A stretch of DNA of 64,000 nucleotides from Diphasiastrum complanatum. Lineage: Eukaryota > Streptophyta > Lycopodiopsida > Lycopodiales > Lycopodiaceae. The position numbers and the translations under genes were made by a program. Under the pieces are notes generated by a model, which ran no database searches, was not told the DNA's origin, and saw nothing but the letters and a program-made list of their open reading frames with translations. The stretch covers positions 17,159,019-17,223,018 of the forward strand of contig CM055111.1 in the NCBI GenBank assembly GCA_029204225.1. The letters are read 5' to 3'. Numbering within the stretch: the stretch's first letter is position 1; the number at the start of each line of letters is the position of its first letter. Positions 46,160 to 58,110 of the stretch are shown one piece after another.

Positions 46160-47288
46160 TTAGATGTTCTTCAAATAAATTGGTTGTCTAAATTTGTGAT
46201 TCCTACAGGTATCAGATGAGCAGACGTAGAACCAAAGTTGGTTTCACCTGACCCTAGATCAATGATCAATAAACATGCAGGAAGAATCATGAAATAGAAA
46301 TTAGTCATTAACCAAGGAGGCAACTGTGGGCTTAATTTCCAATAGAAATTAGCGCACAACAATGTTTGATCCCAAAATGGCTTATCCAGTTTAGCAGTTA
46401 ACCTCATGGCTTTGGCACTTCCACATAAAGTCCTATTCTTCTTTTCAGCCACTTTGTGGGGTCCTTGGTGTTGTATACTCCCTCTTGATCCCATGCTCAT
46501 CACAAAAGGCCTTGAACTTGGTAGATATGTACTCTCCACCATTGTCACTCCTTAAGCACTTGATCCTTGTGAAAAATTGATTCTCCCTTGCATTCTTGAA
46601 CTTAACAAAGACATCATTCACTTCATCTTTGCTCTTTAGTAGATACATCCAACAAAATCTACTAAAATTATCAATGAAAGTTACATACATCTTAGCTCCA
46701 CTATTGCTAATTTGATGAATATTCGAATGTATAGCTTGAAAAGGCTTTATAGATATAGATGTAGATCTAGTATAAGGTTGTCTATGAGACTTTGACAAAG
46801 AACAAGACTCACAAACATGATTGATGCTACTTAAGGAACTTAGAAGACCAATCACAACTTGCTTCCTAGCCATTACCTCCAATGACTTGAAGTTGAGGTA
46901 TCTTATAACAAACCTCTTGAATAGGTATTTGCTCCCCTGCAACACATCCAACTTGGTTAGCAATAACACAAGCATCTAGTTTGAACAACTTTCCTTGTTT
47001 TTTACCTTTTTCAATCAAGATATCCTTCCTTTTGATCATACAAGCATCTCCATCAAACTCAACTTTGAGGCCTTTACTTAGCAACTGACTCACACTAAGT
47101 AGATTCTTGGTAATAAATGGAATGAACAAAACATCCTTAAAATGAACATTCCTATTTGTAGAGAGAGAAATAGTAATTCTGCCAATCCCTTTGATTGCAC
47201 ACTCACCATCAATATTGGCCATGTAGATCACCCTCTTGTCATCTCCATATGCCAACAAAGAAGTGAAAAGTGCACCATCTTTACTCAT
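46160..47288 (-). pseudogene. Copia protease C-part and integrase fragment (right copy)
   Basis: It keeps a protease/GAG-pre-integrase section that the left copy lacks: ECAIKGIGRITISLSTNRNV, FKDVLFIPFITKNLLSVSQL and a lysine-rich stretch. The integrase follows with CESCSLSKSH, FIDNFSRFCWMY (first-strand residues, Asp to Asn change) and LRSDNGGEYISTKF. The same frameshift as in the left copy separates AEKKNRTL (46,171-46,548). Confidence 0.85.
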
Positions 47289-47299
47289 TTGACATTCTC

Positions 47300-47307
47300 A
47301 ATCAAAG

Positions 47308-47376
<69 letters not shown>

Positions 47377-47531
47377 GGATCAAATAGCTTTGGGTAGGTG
47401 CTCGAGCCGCCCCCAAAGTCTTTCCTAGCCAAGGCCTTCTATCTGTCATCTCTCTTTCTCTTTCTCTTTCCTAAGTTGGGTGTGAATAGCTTTGGGTGCA
47501 CTCGAGCTCCCAAAGCCTCTCTCGACCTAGG

Positions 47532-47609
<78 letters not shown>

Positions 47610-47880
47610 GCAAGTGAATGCGGGGTTGACGCTCCCAATGTTCAGACCCTATGCTACTTTGACGACACAACAATGGCGCCGTTGTCAAAGCCTTTCCTAG
47701 CCAAGGCCTTCTATCTCTCCTCTCTTTCTCTCTCTCCTTCCTAGGTTGGGTGTGAATAGCTTTGAGTAGGCGCTCAAGCCCCCAAAGCCTCTCTTGACCT
47801 AGGCTTTCTCTCTCTCTCTCTCTCTCTCCCCCTTTTGCTATGCAGGTGAAGGCGGGGTTGATGCTCCCAGCGTTCGAACC
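47300..47880. repeat. CT-rich minisatellite splitting a copia protease (right copy)
   Basis: Same repeat family as 3,473-3,930 but with three CT tracts (about 47,310-47,373, 47,534-47,604, 47,805-47,829), the first two much longer. It separates WWIDSGASSHMT (to the right) from the rest of the protease (to the left). Confidence 0.85.
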
Positions 47881-48084
47881 CTATGCTACAATGACATAAT
47901 AGAAGTACTCTTTGTAAATAGTCATGTGTGAACTTGCTCCACTATCAATCCACCATGGATCTAGATCTCCATCATTAGCAAGCATGTATGAAGACAACAC
48001 AAAAGCATCATCATTTTCATCTTGAACATCCAAACCATCCTCATCAAGAATAAGCCTACCAAATTTGAACTTGTTTTGAGACAT
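47881..48084 (-). pseudogene. Copia protease active-site fragment (right copy)
   Basis: WWIDSGASSHMTIYKEYFYY keeps the usual DSGAS, which the left copy has changed to DSGVS. Everything else matches. Confidence 0.8.
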
Positions 48085-48134
48085 TTATAGAGAGGGTTAT
48101 AGAGAAAGTCCAGGTGGCCAGAGGTATTTCAGGA

Positions 48135-48830
48135 CACTCTGCTAACCGAGGGTAATACCGAGACTGATGAAAAAAAGGCCCCTCGGTATAAACCACAATA
48201 TAAAACAGAATGTAAATGGATCTCACTTTTGGAATTTGTTACCTATCAACACATTGAATTCCATTTTCTATCAACATTGGTTGCCATATGCACAAGTGAA
48301 TAAAGAAATTTATGTATCACAAAAAAATGATGATCACAAATTATGTACTCACATGCATCTACTTTTTGCTCGATGTCAACTAGTCAATTAATAAAGTGTT
48401 ATTGCATCTATGAGCAATATGATTAATATTACAATGAGTTAAAATACATCGTATTGTGTCACTTATTTATTTGGTAGTTCATCGTTATCATTTTCTACAT
48501 CATTACGCGACAAATTTACCAAACCAAATGAGTCTATCTCTAATTCTATCCAAATATCTCTTATAGCTTCATCATTAATAAGTTGATCTTCAAAAGCTAA
48601 TGGCGACGGTTGCAACGAGTGAGACCAAGAAGGTGTGTCGCGTGTTGTTGATCCATCCGATAATGATGCATCACGCTCAACATCGTCATTAGCTTGTGAA
48701 GCTTGCACATGATCATCCTCCAAAAATGTGTTATTGAATCCATCATCACGATCTTGTTCATGAGGTGCATCAACTAGCAGCGCCATGTCCTCCACGACAT
48801 CTCTATCTTCAAAACTTCTTTTACTTCTGA
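48135..48830 (-). mobile_element. CACTA terminus and acidic C-terminal tail (right copy)
   Basis: The terminus CACTCTGCTAACCGAGGGTA at 48,135 keeps the GAGGG that the left copy has as AAGGG. Then comes the CTCGGTAT partner and, at 48,463-48,795 on the minus strand, the acidic transposase tail. A deletion before the tail removes the VTPRSK part seen in the left copy. Confidence 0.5.
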
Positions 48831-48887
48831 ATCACGTACAACCATCTAGAACGATCGGGGTGAAAGACCACCTGTAATTGATCGATG

Positions 48888-49400
48888 TTACCATAAACAT
48901 TGACTCGTAGTTAATATCCATAGCTTTGTTACAACTGGTTGGGTATTACTATACACAATATACATTTTTTGCAGTACACTGAAAATCGACTGATTGATAA
49001 CAAAAGAGCATAGACATCTTGAAGACATAGAAGAAATGTATCTGCTCACATGGTTGATGAAAAACAAATGTATCGCTTTGATCTGTCCAAAGCTTGGCAG
49101 ATTCAATGGCAAAATAACTCCTCTCATCTCTGATAGTTGCATTGGGATCATTGCAAATAACTTTGAACCATTTGACATCAAATATGAAAAAGTTAAATTG
49201 TCTAAATCCAACTTCAAAGATGCCATTGATTGTCCCACAATAATCAAGTTGAGAAGAGAGTAAACTGGTGTCCGTTGTGCTTGCTTGACTCTCTTGGGTA
49301 AAATTTGCCATGACTCCACAATCGTACGTATTTCTACTTTTGTCAATATGCTCTGTACGAAAGTGTCATCCATGCATCCACACAGTGCATTGTATTTTTT
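48888..49400 (-). pseudogene. CACTA DUF4216 fragment (right copy)
   Basis: Same domain as 4,935-5,460, with LDYCGTINGIFEV, FDVKWFKVICNDP and HFFYVFKM. It ends at the shortened palindrome array. Confidence 0.7.
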
Positions 49401-49489
49401 GTACTGAACGAAATGGAACTAAATGTCACAAGAACACATGTAGCAAATATCCACGCACAAAAAGGAGGAGGCACGGGCAAAAAAATTTC

Positions 49490-49627
49490 GCGTGGATATA
49501 GTCGTGGATAGGCATGGATATATGCATGGATACCGCGTGGATACAATTTTTTTTATCCACGCGGTGTCCATGCGATTAAGTCTCTGGATCTTGCGTGCAT
49601 TATCCACGTGTGGATAATCCATGCAGA
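49490..49627. repeat. Remnant of the 17-bp palindrome array (right copy)
   Basis: Half-sites CGTGGATA, GCATGGATA and TATCCACGCGG, and one TTATCCACGTGTGGATAATC block, remain. About 330 bases and most full palindromes present in the left copy are missing. Confidence 0.8.
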
Positions 49628-50164
49628 TTTTTTTGACCCAAAAAAAAAAACATTTGGTGCAAACCAAAATGTGGTTCGCTCCTAAACTAGAGGTCGACTT
49701 CCTTTTTCTGTTGTGTGTGAGAGAGAAAAAGAGAGTATAGATGGAAGTGAGGATAAGATGGGGATGAATGTGAGTGAGAAGATTGATAGTGTTTAGGATT
49801 TTTAGTTCATTGATGGATGTTAATAGTATGTGTTTTGTGATCATATGTTTTAAGATCTTTTTAGTTTGTGATGTAGGCTTGGATATGAAAAATGAAAAAA
49901 GAGCTTTCACTGCAAAGGATTGAAAGATCAAGTGCATGCAAAAGGAAAAGCAAAGATTAAAAACAATGGAGATACAATAGTAAAGGTAAATTCACATTTA
50001 TTTTGATTCATTTGCCATGCAAATCATGTGCTAAAATAGATACATTGCATTGAATTCACCAAAAGATACATTTGCATTCCATAGATGTGCAATAAATAGA
50101 ATATACATTGCATTGAATACATCAATAAATACATTTGCATTCAATAGATGCACATTCAATAGAC

Positions 50165-51395
50165 TATACATTTGCATTCATGAATTAAAAATATATGCAT
50201 TCAAAATTTTTGCAAGAATGATGTGGTGCCAAAACATTATATTGATTGATTTAAAAAAAAGTACATTGATGAGAGAATAAATTCTCCCTTCATACATTGC
50301 CTTCTACAAGGCCTTACATTTAATTTAAAAACTCTACTCATCATCACTTCCTCCCTCCTCGCTTCCTTCGTCTTGTAGGTGTACGTTCGTGTCCACATCT
50401 TCAAACTCCCCTTTGCTCTCATTCATGCATATATCCATGCCTATCCATGCCTTACATCTAATTTAAAAACTCTACTCATCATCGCTTCCTCCCTCCTTGC
50501 TTCCTTCGTCTTGTAGGTGTATGTTGGTGTCCACATCTTCAAACTCCCCTTTGCTCTCATTCATGTTCTCTTCCACATTTTGCTCCTCAATATTTTCCAC
50601 ATTTTCTTCCACATCACGAACGCTTGAAGTTGTAGAGCCTCTCTACAAAATAAAATCAAAGATTCAATTAAATTGAAATTAAACTTACTTGTAAACCACA
50701 AAGTAAACAATCGCAAAACAATAAAGGTTAAGAGTTTACGATTGGAAACAATCCATGGGATTCCTTAAAAGCCTTAAGGCCGACATATCCATTATCATAA
50801 CCTTGTTTGTACTACGCGGCGGTCGTGTCTTCCAAAATCACTAAGCTACATTCAACAAAAAAACATAGTTAGTAATAAAAAAAATTCACAATCTCACTAT
50901 CATAATCTTTTCTAGATTTTATGAGAATATTTTATTGTAGGATTTTACATAAAATATATTTTTTAATATGATGGAACATAAAAAAATCAATTCAAAGATC
51001 ATTATGGTAGTATTTAATTGTTAAAACTAGTTTTATATTGTTATAAATTTTATTTTTCTTGAGATTTGACATACAAGACAAAATCAGGAGATAAGAAATA
51101 GTACATATTATTATTAAACAAGTAATTTGACAAGTTTTTTAAGATTTTATGACATAATATTATGTCAAATCGGTAGCAATGTTACTAGAATATTAGATTT
51201 ACATTAAGCATAACTAGAATATACATGGATTAGATGTTGGCATGTCTTTAACAAATTTTATTATATTTGTTCAGTACATACAGTCTCACAATGATTACTT
51301 ATGATGTGGTATAGAGTAGTTGGCTACTGTGTGTATATGTCATCGATGATGTTATCATCATCATATAGCGATTCATCTCATGATCGCAATAGCAG
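50165..51395. other. Block present only in the right copy, with minus-strand exon-like pieces
   Basis: It interrupts sequence that is continuous at about 6,526 in the left copy. On the minus strand, 50,860-50,740 reads YKQGYDNGYVGLKAFKESHG up to a GTAAAC site. An acceptor (TTTTGTAG) at 50,643 opens SVRDVEENVENIEEQNVEEN and an acidic C-terminus ending EGGSDDE. Within it, about 130 bases are tandemly duplicated (near 50,311-50,440 and 50,447-50,570). 50,870-51,395 is AT-rich and noncoding. An insertion here and a deletion in the left copy are both possible. Confidence 0.5.
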
Positions 51396-51509
51396 GTATA
51401 TATTGTTATTGATATTGACATCAATTGCACTTTAATTGTTATTTGAATATGAGTGTATAATTTTTCTTGCAAATTTATTCTTACAATGACATTTGATTGG
51501 AATTATGAA

Positions 51510-52040
51510 TTCTAGGGAAATTATCGTACCTCCACATGATTTGGAGAAAAGATAAAAATTGAGCTCTATCACAGAAAAAAGGAACAAGCAAGACTAAAGT
51601 ACAATGAACAACTATTGATTGGTTCATCTTCAAGCTCTTCCATCAGTTGACGTAGACCGCCTATTGATCCATCACATGTATGTATATTGATTTATGTCAT
51701 AATATTTTTATTTGTAATAGTGATGTACTGTGATTTGGTTGAGGATTGCGATACAGTATATTGCCCTTTGGAAAGCCAAGACACCACTCCATCACAAATG
51801 AAGGTTGCAAATGTACTAAATGTACAAAGACTATTTTGTCAATTTTCACTTGAATGACACTGAAAGAATTTGTGCGATTTGCAATTGGATTATTGGACCA
51901 GTTCCAACCAGAATATGATGAGTAGATACCATGCACATGCGCACAATGCACAAGCCTTAGGATTCGGACAAGGAGGATTGTCAACGATCATATTTGGGCC
52001 AATGGAGTGCACACAGAGAATCCAAGAGTATGAGAGATAA
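51510..52040 (+). pseudogene. Exon fragments incl. possible Transpos_assoc-like module (right copy)
   Basis: Counterpart of 6,640-7,200. It keeps VEDCDTVYCPLESQDTTPSQ, IPCTCAQC and VNDHIWANGVHTENPRV, which fits the Cys/His plus downstream tail of the transposase-associated domain slightly better than the left copy. Confidence 0.4.
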
Positions 52041-52144
52041 ACTCTTTAAAGTTTTTTTTGGAAATGCTTTAATCTTTGACCCTTATGACACTTCAAGGTT
52101 TGGCCAATAAATATTGATCGATAGGATGAATGCCACGATACTTT

Positions 52145-52310
52145 GAAGTTAATCTCTCACTTGCTTCTAAAAGGGAAAATCCAAACAGAATAATTAGATG
52201 AAGTTAATCTCTCACTTGCTTCTAAAAGGAAAAATCCAAATAGAATGATTAGATGAAGTTAATCTCTCACTTGCTTCTAGAAGAAAAAATACAAATAGAA
52301 TGATTAGATG
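52145..52310. repeat. Three tandem 55-bp repeats (right copy)
   Basis: Units begin at 52,145, 52,200 and 52,255, as in the left copy. Confidence 0.95.
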
Positions 52311-52370
52311 TAGTTTATCTTGATTTCCATATCCAATCACCCGTAATAGACTCATTCACGTCCGCGCGCG

Positions 52371-52373
<3 letters not shown>

Positions 52374-52420
<47 letters not shown>

Positions 52421-52432
52421 TGTGTGTGTGTG
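52374..52432. repeat. (GA)n(GT)n microsatellite
   Basis: GA tract followed by a GT tract, longer than the left-copy equivalent. A further GT tract lies at 52,874-52,928 and a GA tract at 52,983-53,006. Confidence 0.95.
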
Positions 52433-52980
52433 TTGGGGAAAGTCGGCATTCTTAAGGAATGGAACCGGCATCTTTTCCCCAAAATCTACAACTACAAAAT
52501 TTTGCAGGATATTTTACGTGATAAATTTGAGATTTTATAGAGAAAAACCGGCAAGTAGAAGCATATTCCTTGTCAGTAGCCGGAATACTCCTTAAGATAT
52601 GGGATTTTTGAGGGAAACCTCAGAAAAGTTTCCCGAACACTGGAGAGAGAGTTAAAAGTAACCTACACTCCCAATTCTAGGAAGGTGTGAAGCCATTGTT
52701 TTCTTCTATTCAAGGCGTGGTTCAAATGTTTTTGTTGGAAGATGAGTTCCACAAAAAAGCCCAAACGCCGCAGGGAGGGAGCATGTGGTGACATTTTGGA
52801 GTAGGATATAATTGTGTGGTTCCGGAGTTTTGATTAGCACTCTATAATGTTCTCATGAAGTGTGTTTAGGGTGGGTGTGTGTGTGTGTGCGTGTGTGTGT
52901 GTGTGTGTTTGTGTGTGCATGTGTGTGATTCATGCTGCCGGTTTACGATTTGTGTTATATATTAATTTATGTTTCATGCT

Positions 52981-53215
52981 TGAGAGAGAGAGAGAGAGAG
53001 AGAGAGAAAAAAAAACTGATACATCTAACATTTTCAACTTTTGCAAAAGAAGGAACATAAGTTGGTTTCAAGGAAAAGAGTTGCAAGAGAGATCGAGAAT
53101 ATTATTGATAGGATAAATCACATGAATATTGATTTTGGATCATCATTGGCCTTAGATGATGCTCTTGTTGATGATGACCCCTTGCATGATATAATTACTT
53201 CATGAATGCCTTGTG
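52981..53215 (+). other. Right-copy-only exon-like piece before the SET domain
   Basis: After a GA tract, one frame reads EHKLVSRKRVAREIENIIDR and DFGSSLALDDALVDDDPLHD, then stops near 53,203. It lies upstream of and in line with the SET fragment and may be another exon of that gene. The left copy lacks it. Confidence 0.35.
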
Positions 53216-53352
53216 ATTCAATCCATGTCTCCAAATCTCTTTAACATTCTTACCACCCAACCACACCTATCCTAGAAGTTGCACATGAGTCCTCCACGAT
53301 ACTCCACGTGGATTCCACAAACTCGACCACCCTTTAAAAAGGAGAACACGTC

Positions 53353-54071
53353 TTGAACCTTACTATGACTAGTTTGAAAGATAATTGCAAATTTCTGCGC
53401 ACTGTTGATGTGTCAAAAGACATTCTAGGTTCTTTGTCTTATCTTCCTCTTCCACCTAGCTTGCAAACATTAATAAAAACTTTCATTAGAAGTAGATATT
53501 CATGTTGGCCACTCCAATCACCATTACCATTAAATGGAACACCATTTACGTATTGGGGTCGAATGTATAGGATCATGCCTAGTGAACACTTTCCTAAGGC
53601 TGGTTTGGGCCTTTTTGCATTGATAGTATTGAGGTCCCTCTAAATAGTGTTGTGACATTGATGCCATATGCAAGACATCAATACAACTGGGGTGATTGGC
53701 ATGCTTTGTGTCATCACCAATGGAGGATGCAAGCATATGGCTTGAATTCAAATGCTTGTTCTTTAGAGGAGCAACGCATGCAAGGAGGCAACATCTCAAG
53801 GGCAAATTGTACATACATTGATGGACATCCAAATGTGCATGGAAACATTGCTGCATATATAAATAGTTTCAATGGCCACCCTCTATTGATAAATTGTGAT
53901 TTCGAAGAATGCACCAATGGAAAAGAAGAATGTTTTACTAGGAATGTAAAGGGCACTTATGTAATGGTCTGTGCCACTAGATCTATTAGGTTTGGGGAGG
54001 AATTGTTCATCAAGTATAGTTTCAACCATCCTCTATCCAAATGTTTGCAAAAGATAATAAGTCAAATGTGA
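53353..54071 (+). pseudogene. SET-domain protein pseudogene (right copy, more complete)
   Basis: Same gene as 8,224-8,929 with the same one-base loss between SET halves (near 53,627). The second half is open for 139 codons: HGNIAAYINSFNGHPLLINC, DFEE, and ATRSIRFGEELFIKYSFNHP. These carry the NI..(F/Y)IN and GEEL...Y SET signatures. The NHS/NH Asn-His pair is replaced by NS, so catalytic ability is doubtful even before the frameshift. Confidence 0.8.
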
Positions 54072-54431
54072 AGATTTAAATTTTGTTGATATGCAGAGAT
54101 GTATAATCCATGCATCTTGTATTTGGTTTGTGTCATTGAATATGTCAAATGTTAGGAGCATTATTTGTCGTTTGTCTAGATGTTTACATAAGATAATAAG
54201 TGAAAGCTAATGAATGTGAAATCCATAAATATGTAAATATGTAGAAGCGTGCAATTCTTTGAGTCCATTGAATATTAACAAGTTGAAAAGAAAAATGGTC
54301 TAATAGATACATTGGTATGTTCATACTTTTTAAACAAAGAGGTAATTTATATTCATATGCAACATTTATCAATTATTGGAAGGAAATGTTTATCAAGCAT
54401 TGTTTCAAACTACTTCTTGTTATTTTGGTAT

Positions 54432-55462
54432 ATAGGATTCTTCATCCTCATTTAGCGTTGGAGACAATAATCCTCGTAATGGTCGACGTAGATGACGAAT
54501 GCAATACAACGGTCCTCATATAAAACAATTACCTCGTCGTCAACGTCAAGACTTAAAAGAGATGATGAAAATTGATGAGCACATTAATCAAGAGACTAAT
54601 GCATCTGAATCTAGCTCATCTAGATCTACTTCTTCACAAACAAATTCCAACGATGAAAATGAGCTTCCAATGGTCAAGTTAAATGGAGCACTAAGAAGTA
54701 TATATGGCTTACATCCTCAATATCGGAGTATTATAGAAAACTATCTACAAACTACTTCTCTCCAGCCTGGGTTTCGATTAAGGGAAACTATGGAATATGT
54801 TTTAAAGTACGAGCAACGAGAACAAAGGCTTAAGATGAAAGCTGAAAGGAAAGAAGAACAATCTAGGTGGTTTGAGAAAATGAAGATGCGAATTCAGAAC
54901 TTACTGAGTGTATATACTAAAGCATCAACAGATGGACAATGGGAATGAAAGGGAAGAAACTTATGAAGATGAAGATGATCCCAACAATGAGTCTAATGAG
55001 CAAAGTGACAACGACAAAGCGGATGAGCGAAGCAAGGACAATGATTCGGATGAGCAAAGCGACAATAAAAGTCAAGTCCCAGGTCCAGATATAGTTGCAG
55101 ACAACAAAAGTCCAATTCAAGATTCGGACCAAGTTGCAACAGCAGATGGTAAAAATCAGGATGTGAAGATAATTGAACATCCTTTTGAGTTTAACTTCAA
55201 CCATCAAACTCTCGAACTTGACCTACATCGATGCATTAATCTGGTGAATGATCAAGCAACTATGGGTCATCAAAATGAGAAGATTATTATGCTCAAAGAA
55301 AGTCGATCAAGACGTTCACCAAAATTTCAGAATGAGGACTATATGGCACCGGTATTCCATGGCTTGAAATTGAGTGACTATTTAAAGGATCCGCGATCTG
55401 CGAACCAGTTCAATTTGATTTGGGAGCCTTTGAGAATATTTTTATTTTTGACAACAATCTAA
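54432..55462 (+). pseudogene. Acidic, coiled-coil reading frame (right copy, longer)
   Basis: Counterpart of 9,291-10,000. The acidic frame (54,908-55,462) continues past the left-copy breakpoint with PIQDSDQVATADGKNQ, FEFNFNHQTLELDLHRCINL and DYMAPVFHGLKLSDYLKDPR, and ends at TAA. No family recognised. Confidence 0.5.
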
Positions 55463-55650
55463 TGGAGTATGAGGTATTCAACAACGATATTGTCAACAAT
55501 GAAGAGATTTCATTATTCCATATAATCTAACTTGTATCAATACCTTGGATTATTGTTCAATGTCTCATAACTTCAGTTGGAGAACCCTATTCCCAGAGAT
55601 TCTCTAGAACTCAAAAGCCAATATGTAACTCACGTGCATATTTAGCATGT

Positions 55651-56343
55651 ATGGATGTGAAGAAATATTGGGAATATTCTCTCAGTCAACCAATACTCTA
55701 TAGGAAGCTGATTTTAAAATATGCCATCAATCTATATCAGTTTGTTTGGAGAAGTTCGCATTGCTCAATCGATACTAACTCAGTGAATCTTTCATTCAAT
55801 AATGTCAACAATGATTGTTCATCAATGGTTATTTGGAACAATCGAAACATCAAATCCTTGGTTCAACTTTGGAATGTATTTTCACTATTTGGGATTGATG
55901 CTTCAACAATTTATATGGGCAACTGCAAATTTTATATTTCAAAACGAGAGTCCATTTTAGAGATCAATCAGGTTGAATATCTACAACCACCTATGAATGA
56001 GGTATTGACCAAATTTGAAGAAATATATTGTGGTCAAGAGTATGCCCAGAGACATGTGTCAATATTTATGCCGACTACTTCATTTGGAACATTTATATAC
56101 GAACATCAATTCATGACTACCATTTTTTATGAAAGAATTGTACAAGCAATATGGATCTTTCATCAGCCTCTTCTTCGACCATTATTTTTTCCCAATGGAA
56201 AAGCAAGTTGCAGACCTTCAACAAGCACTTTTCAATTTAGGTACCTACTACCATGTGTCTCAGATTTAGTAGACCCCGTCCATCATACTCTCACATTTTC
56301 ACTTTTACCTTTGTATCATTGCTACCCACCATTGATTTTTTGA
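55651..56343 (+). CDS. 230-codon ORF present only in the right copy
   Basis: Open from ATG 55,651 to TGA. It reads MDVKKYWEYSLSQPILYRKL, then LILKYAINLYQFVWRSSHCS, LVQLWNVFSLFGIDASTIYM and NEVLTKFEEIYCGQEYAQRH. It lies inside the 1.44-kb block that the left copy lacks. No domain is recognised, and the last 60 residues look less protein-like. It could be the next exon of the acidic gene before it. Confidence 0.4.
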   Translation: MDVKKYWEYSLSQPILYRKLILKYAINLYQFVWRSSHCSIDTNSVNLSFNNVNNDCSSMVIWNNRNIKSLVQLWNVFSLFGIDASTIYMGNCKFYISKRESILEINQVEYLQPPMNEVLTKFEEIYCGQEYAQRHVSIFMPTTSFGTFIYEHQFMTTIFYERIVQAIWIFHQPLLRPLFFPNGKASCRPSTSTFQFRYLLPCVSDLVDPVHHTLTFSLLPLYHCYPPLIF

Positions 56344-56949
56344 CACTTGGCAAAAGGTGAATCTAGCTCCTAATTTCTTGTGAATACAATATACGTAATC
56401 CAATTAAAGGCTGACACTTCAGCACAAGTAGCCCATGTGCCTAAATTTTAAAGCTCTCTGAAGGGCTAGAATTTAATCATTTTAGTCTCTGACCGTTAGT
56501 TTTTTGACACGTCATGAAAATTTAAAATTTCTTTGTCATTTGTATACTTCCATCAAAAGATTTGCATTGGTATTAAGGTTCAAAGTGGCATTTGGCCTTG
56601 ACTTGCATTTATGTTTGGCGGTTCCATTCTTTGAGTTGCCAGTCCTCTTCCAAGTGACATACTAGAGCAATCTTGGGTCAAAATTGACCGTTCCTAAAAG
56701 GCAAAGAGATTTTTCTATTAGTCATAATATTGATAAGTACATTAAAATGTTGGATTGTTCTACTATCAAAATTGATTCATCTGAATAATCGATTCTTAAT
56801 CTAGATCTATTCATTATCCAATTTTGTAGTTTTATTCGTGTTTCTACACAATCTATAGAAATACTCGGGAATCGCTCAATATGTGGCTCCGACATATCAG
56901 ATAAGGCTAAAAGCATGGTTTGGTGGTATAACATAGACTTTCAAGGACA

Positions 56950-57717
56950 CTACCTTTTTTGGGTAGAAATCTATTTATGTTTTCTATTGGAGGAGAGATC
57001 CATTGTAGTCAGCTTGGACATGTTATGAAATTCTGCCTTGAGCGACAAAAAGGTGCAGCTCAATTAATTGAGATGTCAGGTTAAGAAAATCTTAAGCTAG
57101 AAATCAATATAGTTAATTGTGAGTGCGATTGTTCTCTTAGTACTACCTCATTCTTGCCAAATGATTTATTTCATTTGAAAGGCACTATAAATGGACATGA
57201 AGTTAGTATTTTAGTGGACAGTGGATCTACTCATAATTTTCTTAACTCTAGTCTTGTGCAGAAACTCGGCCTCAAAACTGAAGTCAGTAACCATCGATAT
57301 CGAGTATATCTAGCTTGAGGTGCAAAGTTGGAAACGTGAGATGCTAAAGTTCCAAGGCTCTCAATTTGGATCCAAGATTATAGAGAGTTAATTGATTTTC
57401 ATGTTTTAGATTTAGCACGTACAGACATAATTCTAGGATACGAGTGGTTATTTAATAAGCATTCTGATATAGATTTTGAGAAGCATGTTCTCTCCTTTCA
57501 GGAGGGTAAAGAAATAGTTACATTGTTTGGAGACAATTTTGTACATCCATCTGGGATGAGTCCATTTGCTAATGTGATGAAAATTTTTTATTCACATTAT
57601 GAAGTTTACTCCTTATTTGCCAAGCCAATTTTGGATTTATCTAAAATGTATCTAAGTAGTTTTGAATTGTCACAAATTCTAAACTCGGTAGACTTAGATC
57701 AGGAGCAAAAATTCTAA
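56950..57717 (+). pseudogene. Ty3/gypsy gag-protease fragment (right copy)
   Basis: Same as 10,339-11,049 but keeps LIDFHVLDLARTDIILGYEW after the active site (the ILG..W motif of retropepsins). It has its own stops at about 57,080 and 57,317. Confidence 0.8.
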
Positions 57718-57719
57718 AC

Positions 57720-57880
57720 ACCCGACTCCACTACATTCGATTAAGTCACAACTATATCAATTAATCAACTTTAAAGTGTTATCCTCTTGGGGTTTGACAT
57801 CAAATACTACACAGTTCTATCATATCTCTATTAATATATCATGACATATGCCAATTTTGGAGCCATTGTCGGGGATAGCC
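57720..57880 (+). mobile_element. LTR end and tRNA-Asp-type primer site (right copy)
   Basis: TGGAGCCATTGTCGGGGA at 57,858-57,875 differs at a few bases from the left copy and from the consensus, in different positions from it. Confidence 0.6.
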
Positions 57881-57944
57881 AAATAAAGTTGATACAAAAT
57901 TGACAAATCCACCACCATTTCTAGTGTATGTTAGACAGAGTTGC

Positions 57945-58110
57945 TTGACTGGCACAAACACTTCCTACAACAATCTATTGTGACAATCAAAGCACAATAG
58001 CGTTATCTCTCAATCCAAGATTTGATTGTCGAAGGAAACATATTGAAAACATGTATTATTACTTTAGAGAGAAAGTGCATAACAAGGAAGTAGCATTGGT
58101 TTTTTACAAA
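57945..58110 (+). pseudogene. Copia RNase H fragment, part 1 (right copy)
   Basis: TIYCDNQSTIALSLNPRF and the following motif are as in the left copy. The frame is cut at 58,111 by the solo LTR. Confidence 0.85.

Noticed and set aside
49419-49937. 172-codon minus-strand ORF
   Set aside because: Ser/His/Leu-rich translation across the palindrome remnant and a GA-rich stretch. The left-copy counterpart is broken and no domain is recognised.
53530-53956. Minus-strand ORFs opposite the SET domain
   Set aside because: They mirror the plus-strand SET frame, which has recognisable motifs; the minus frames do not.
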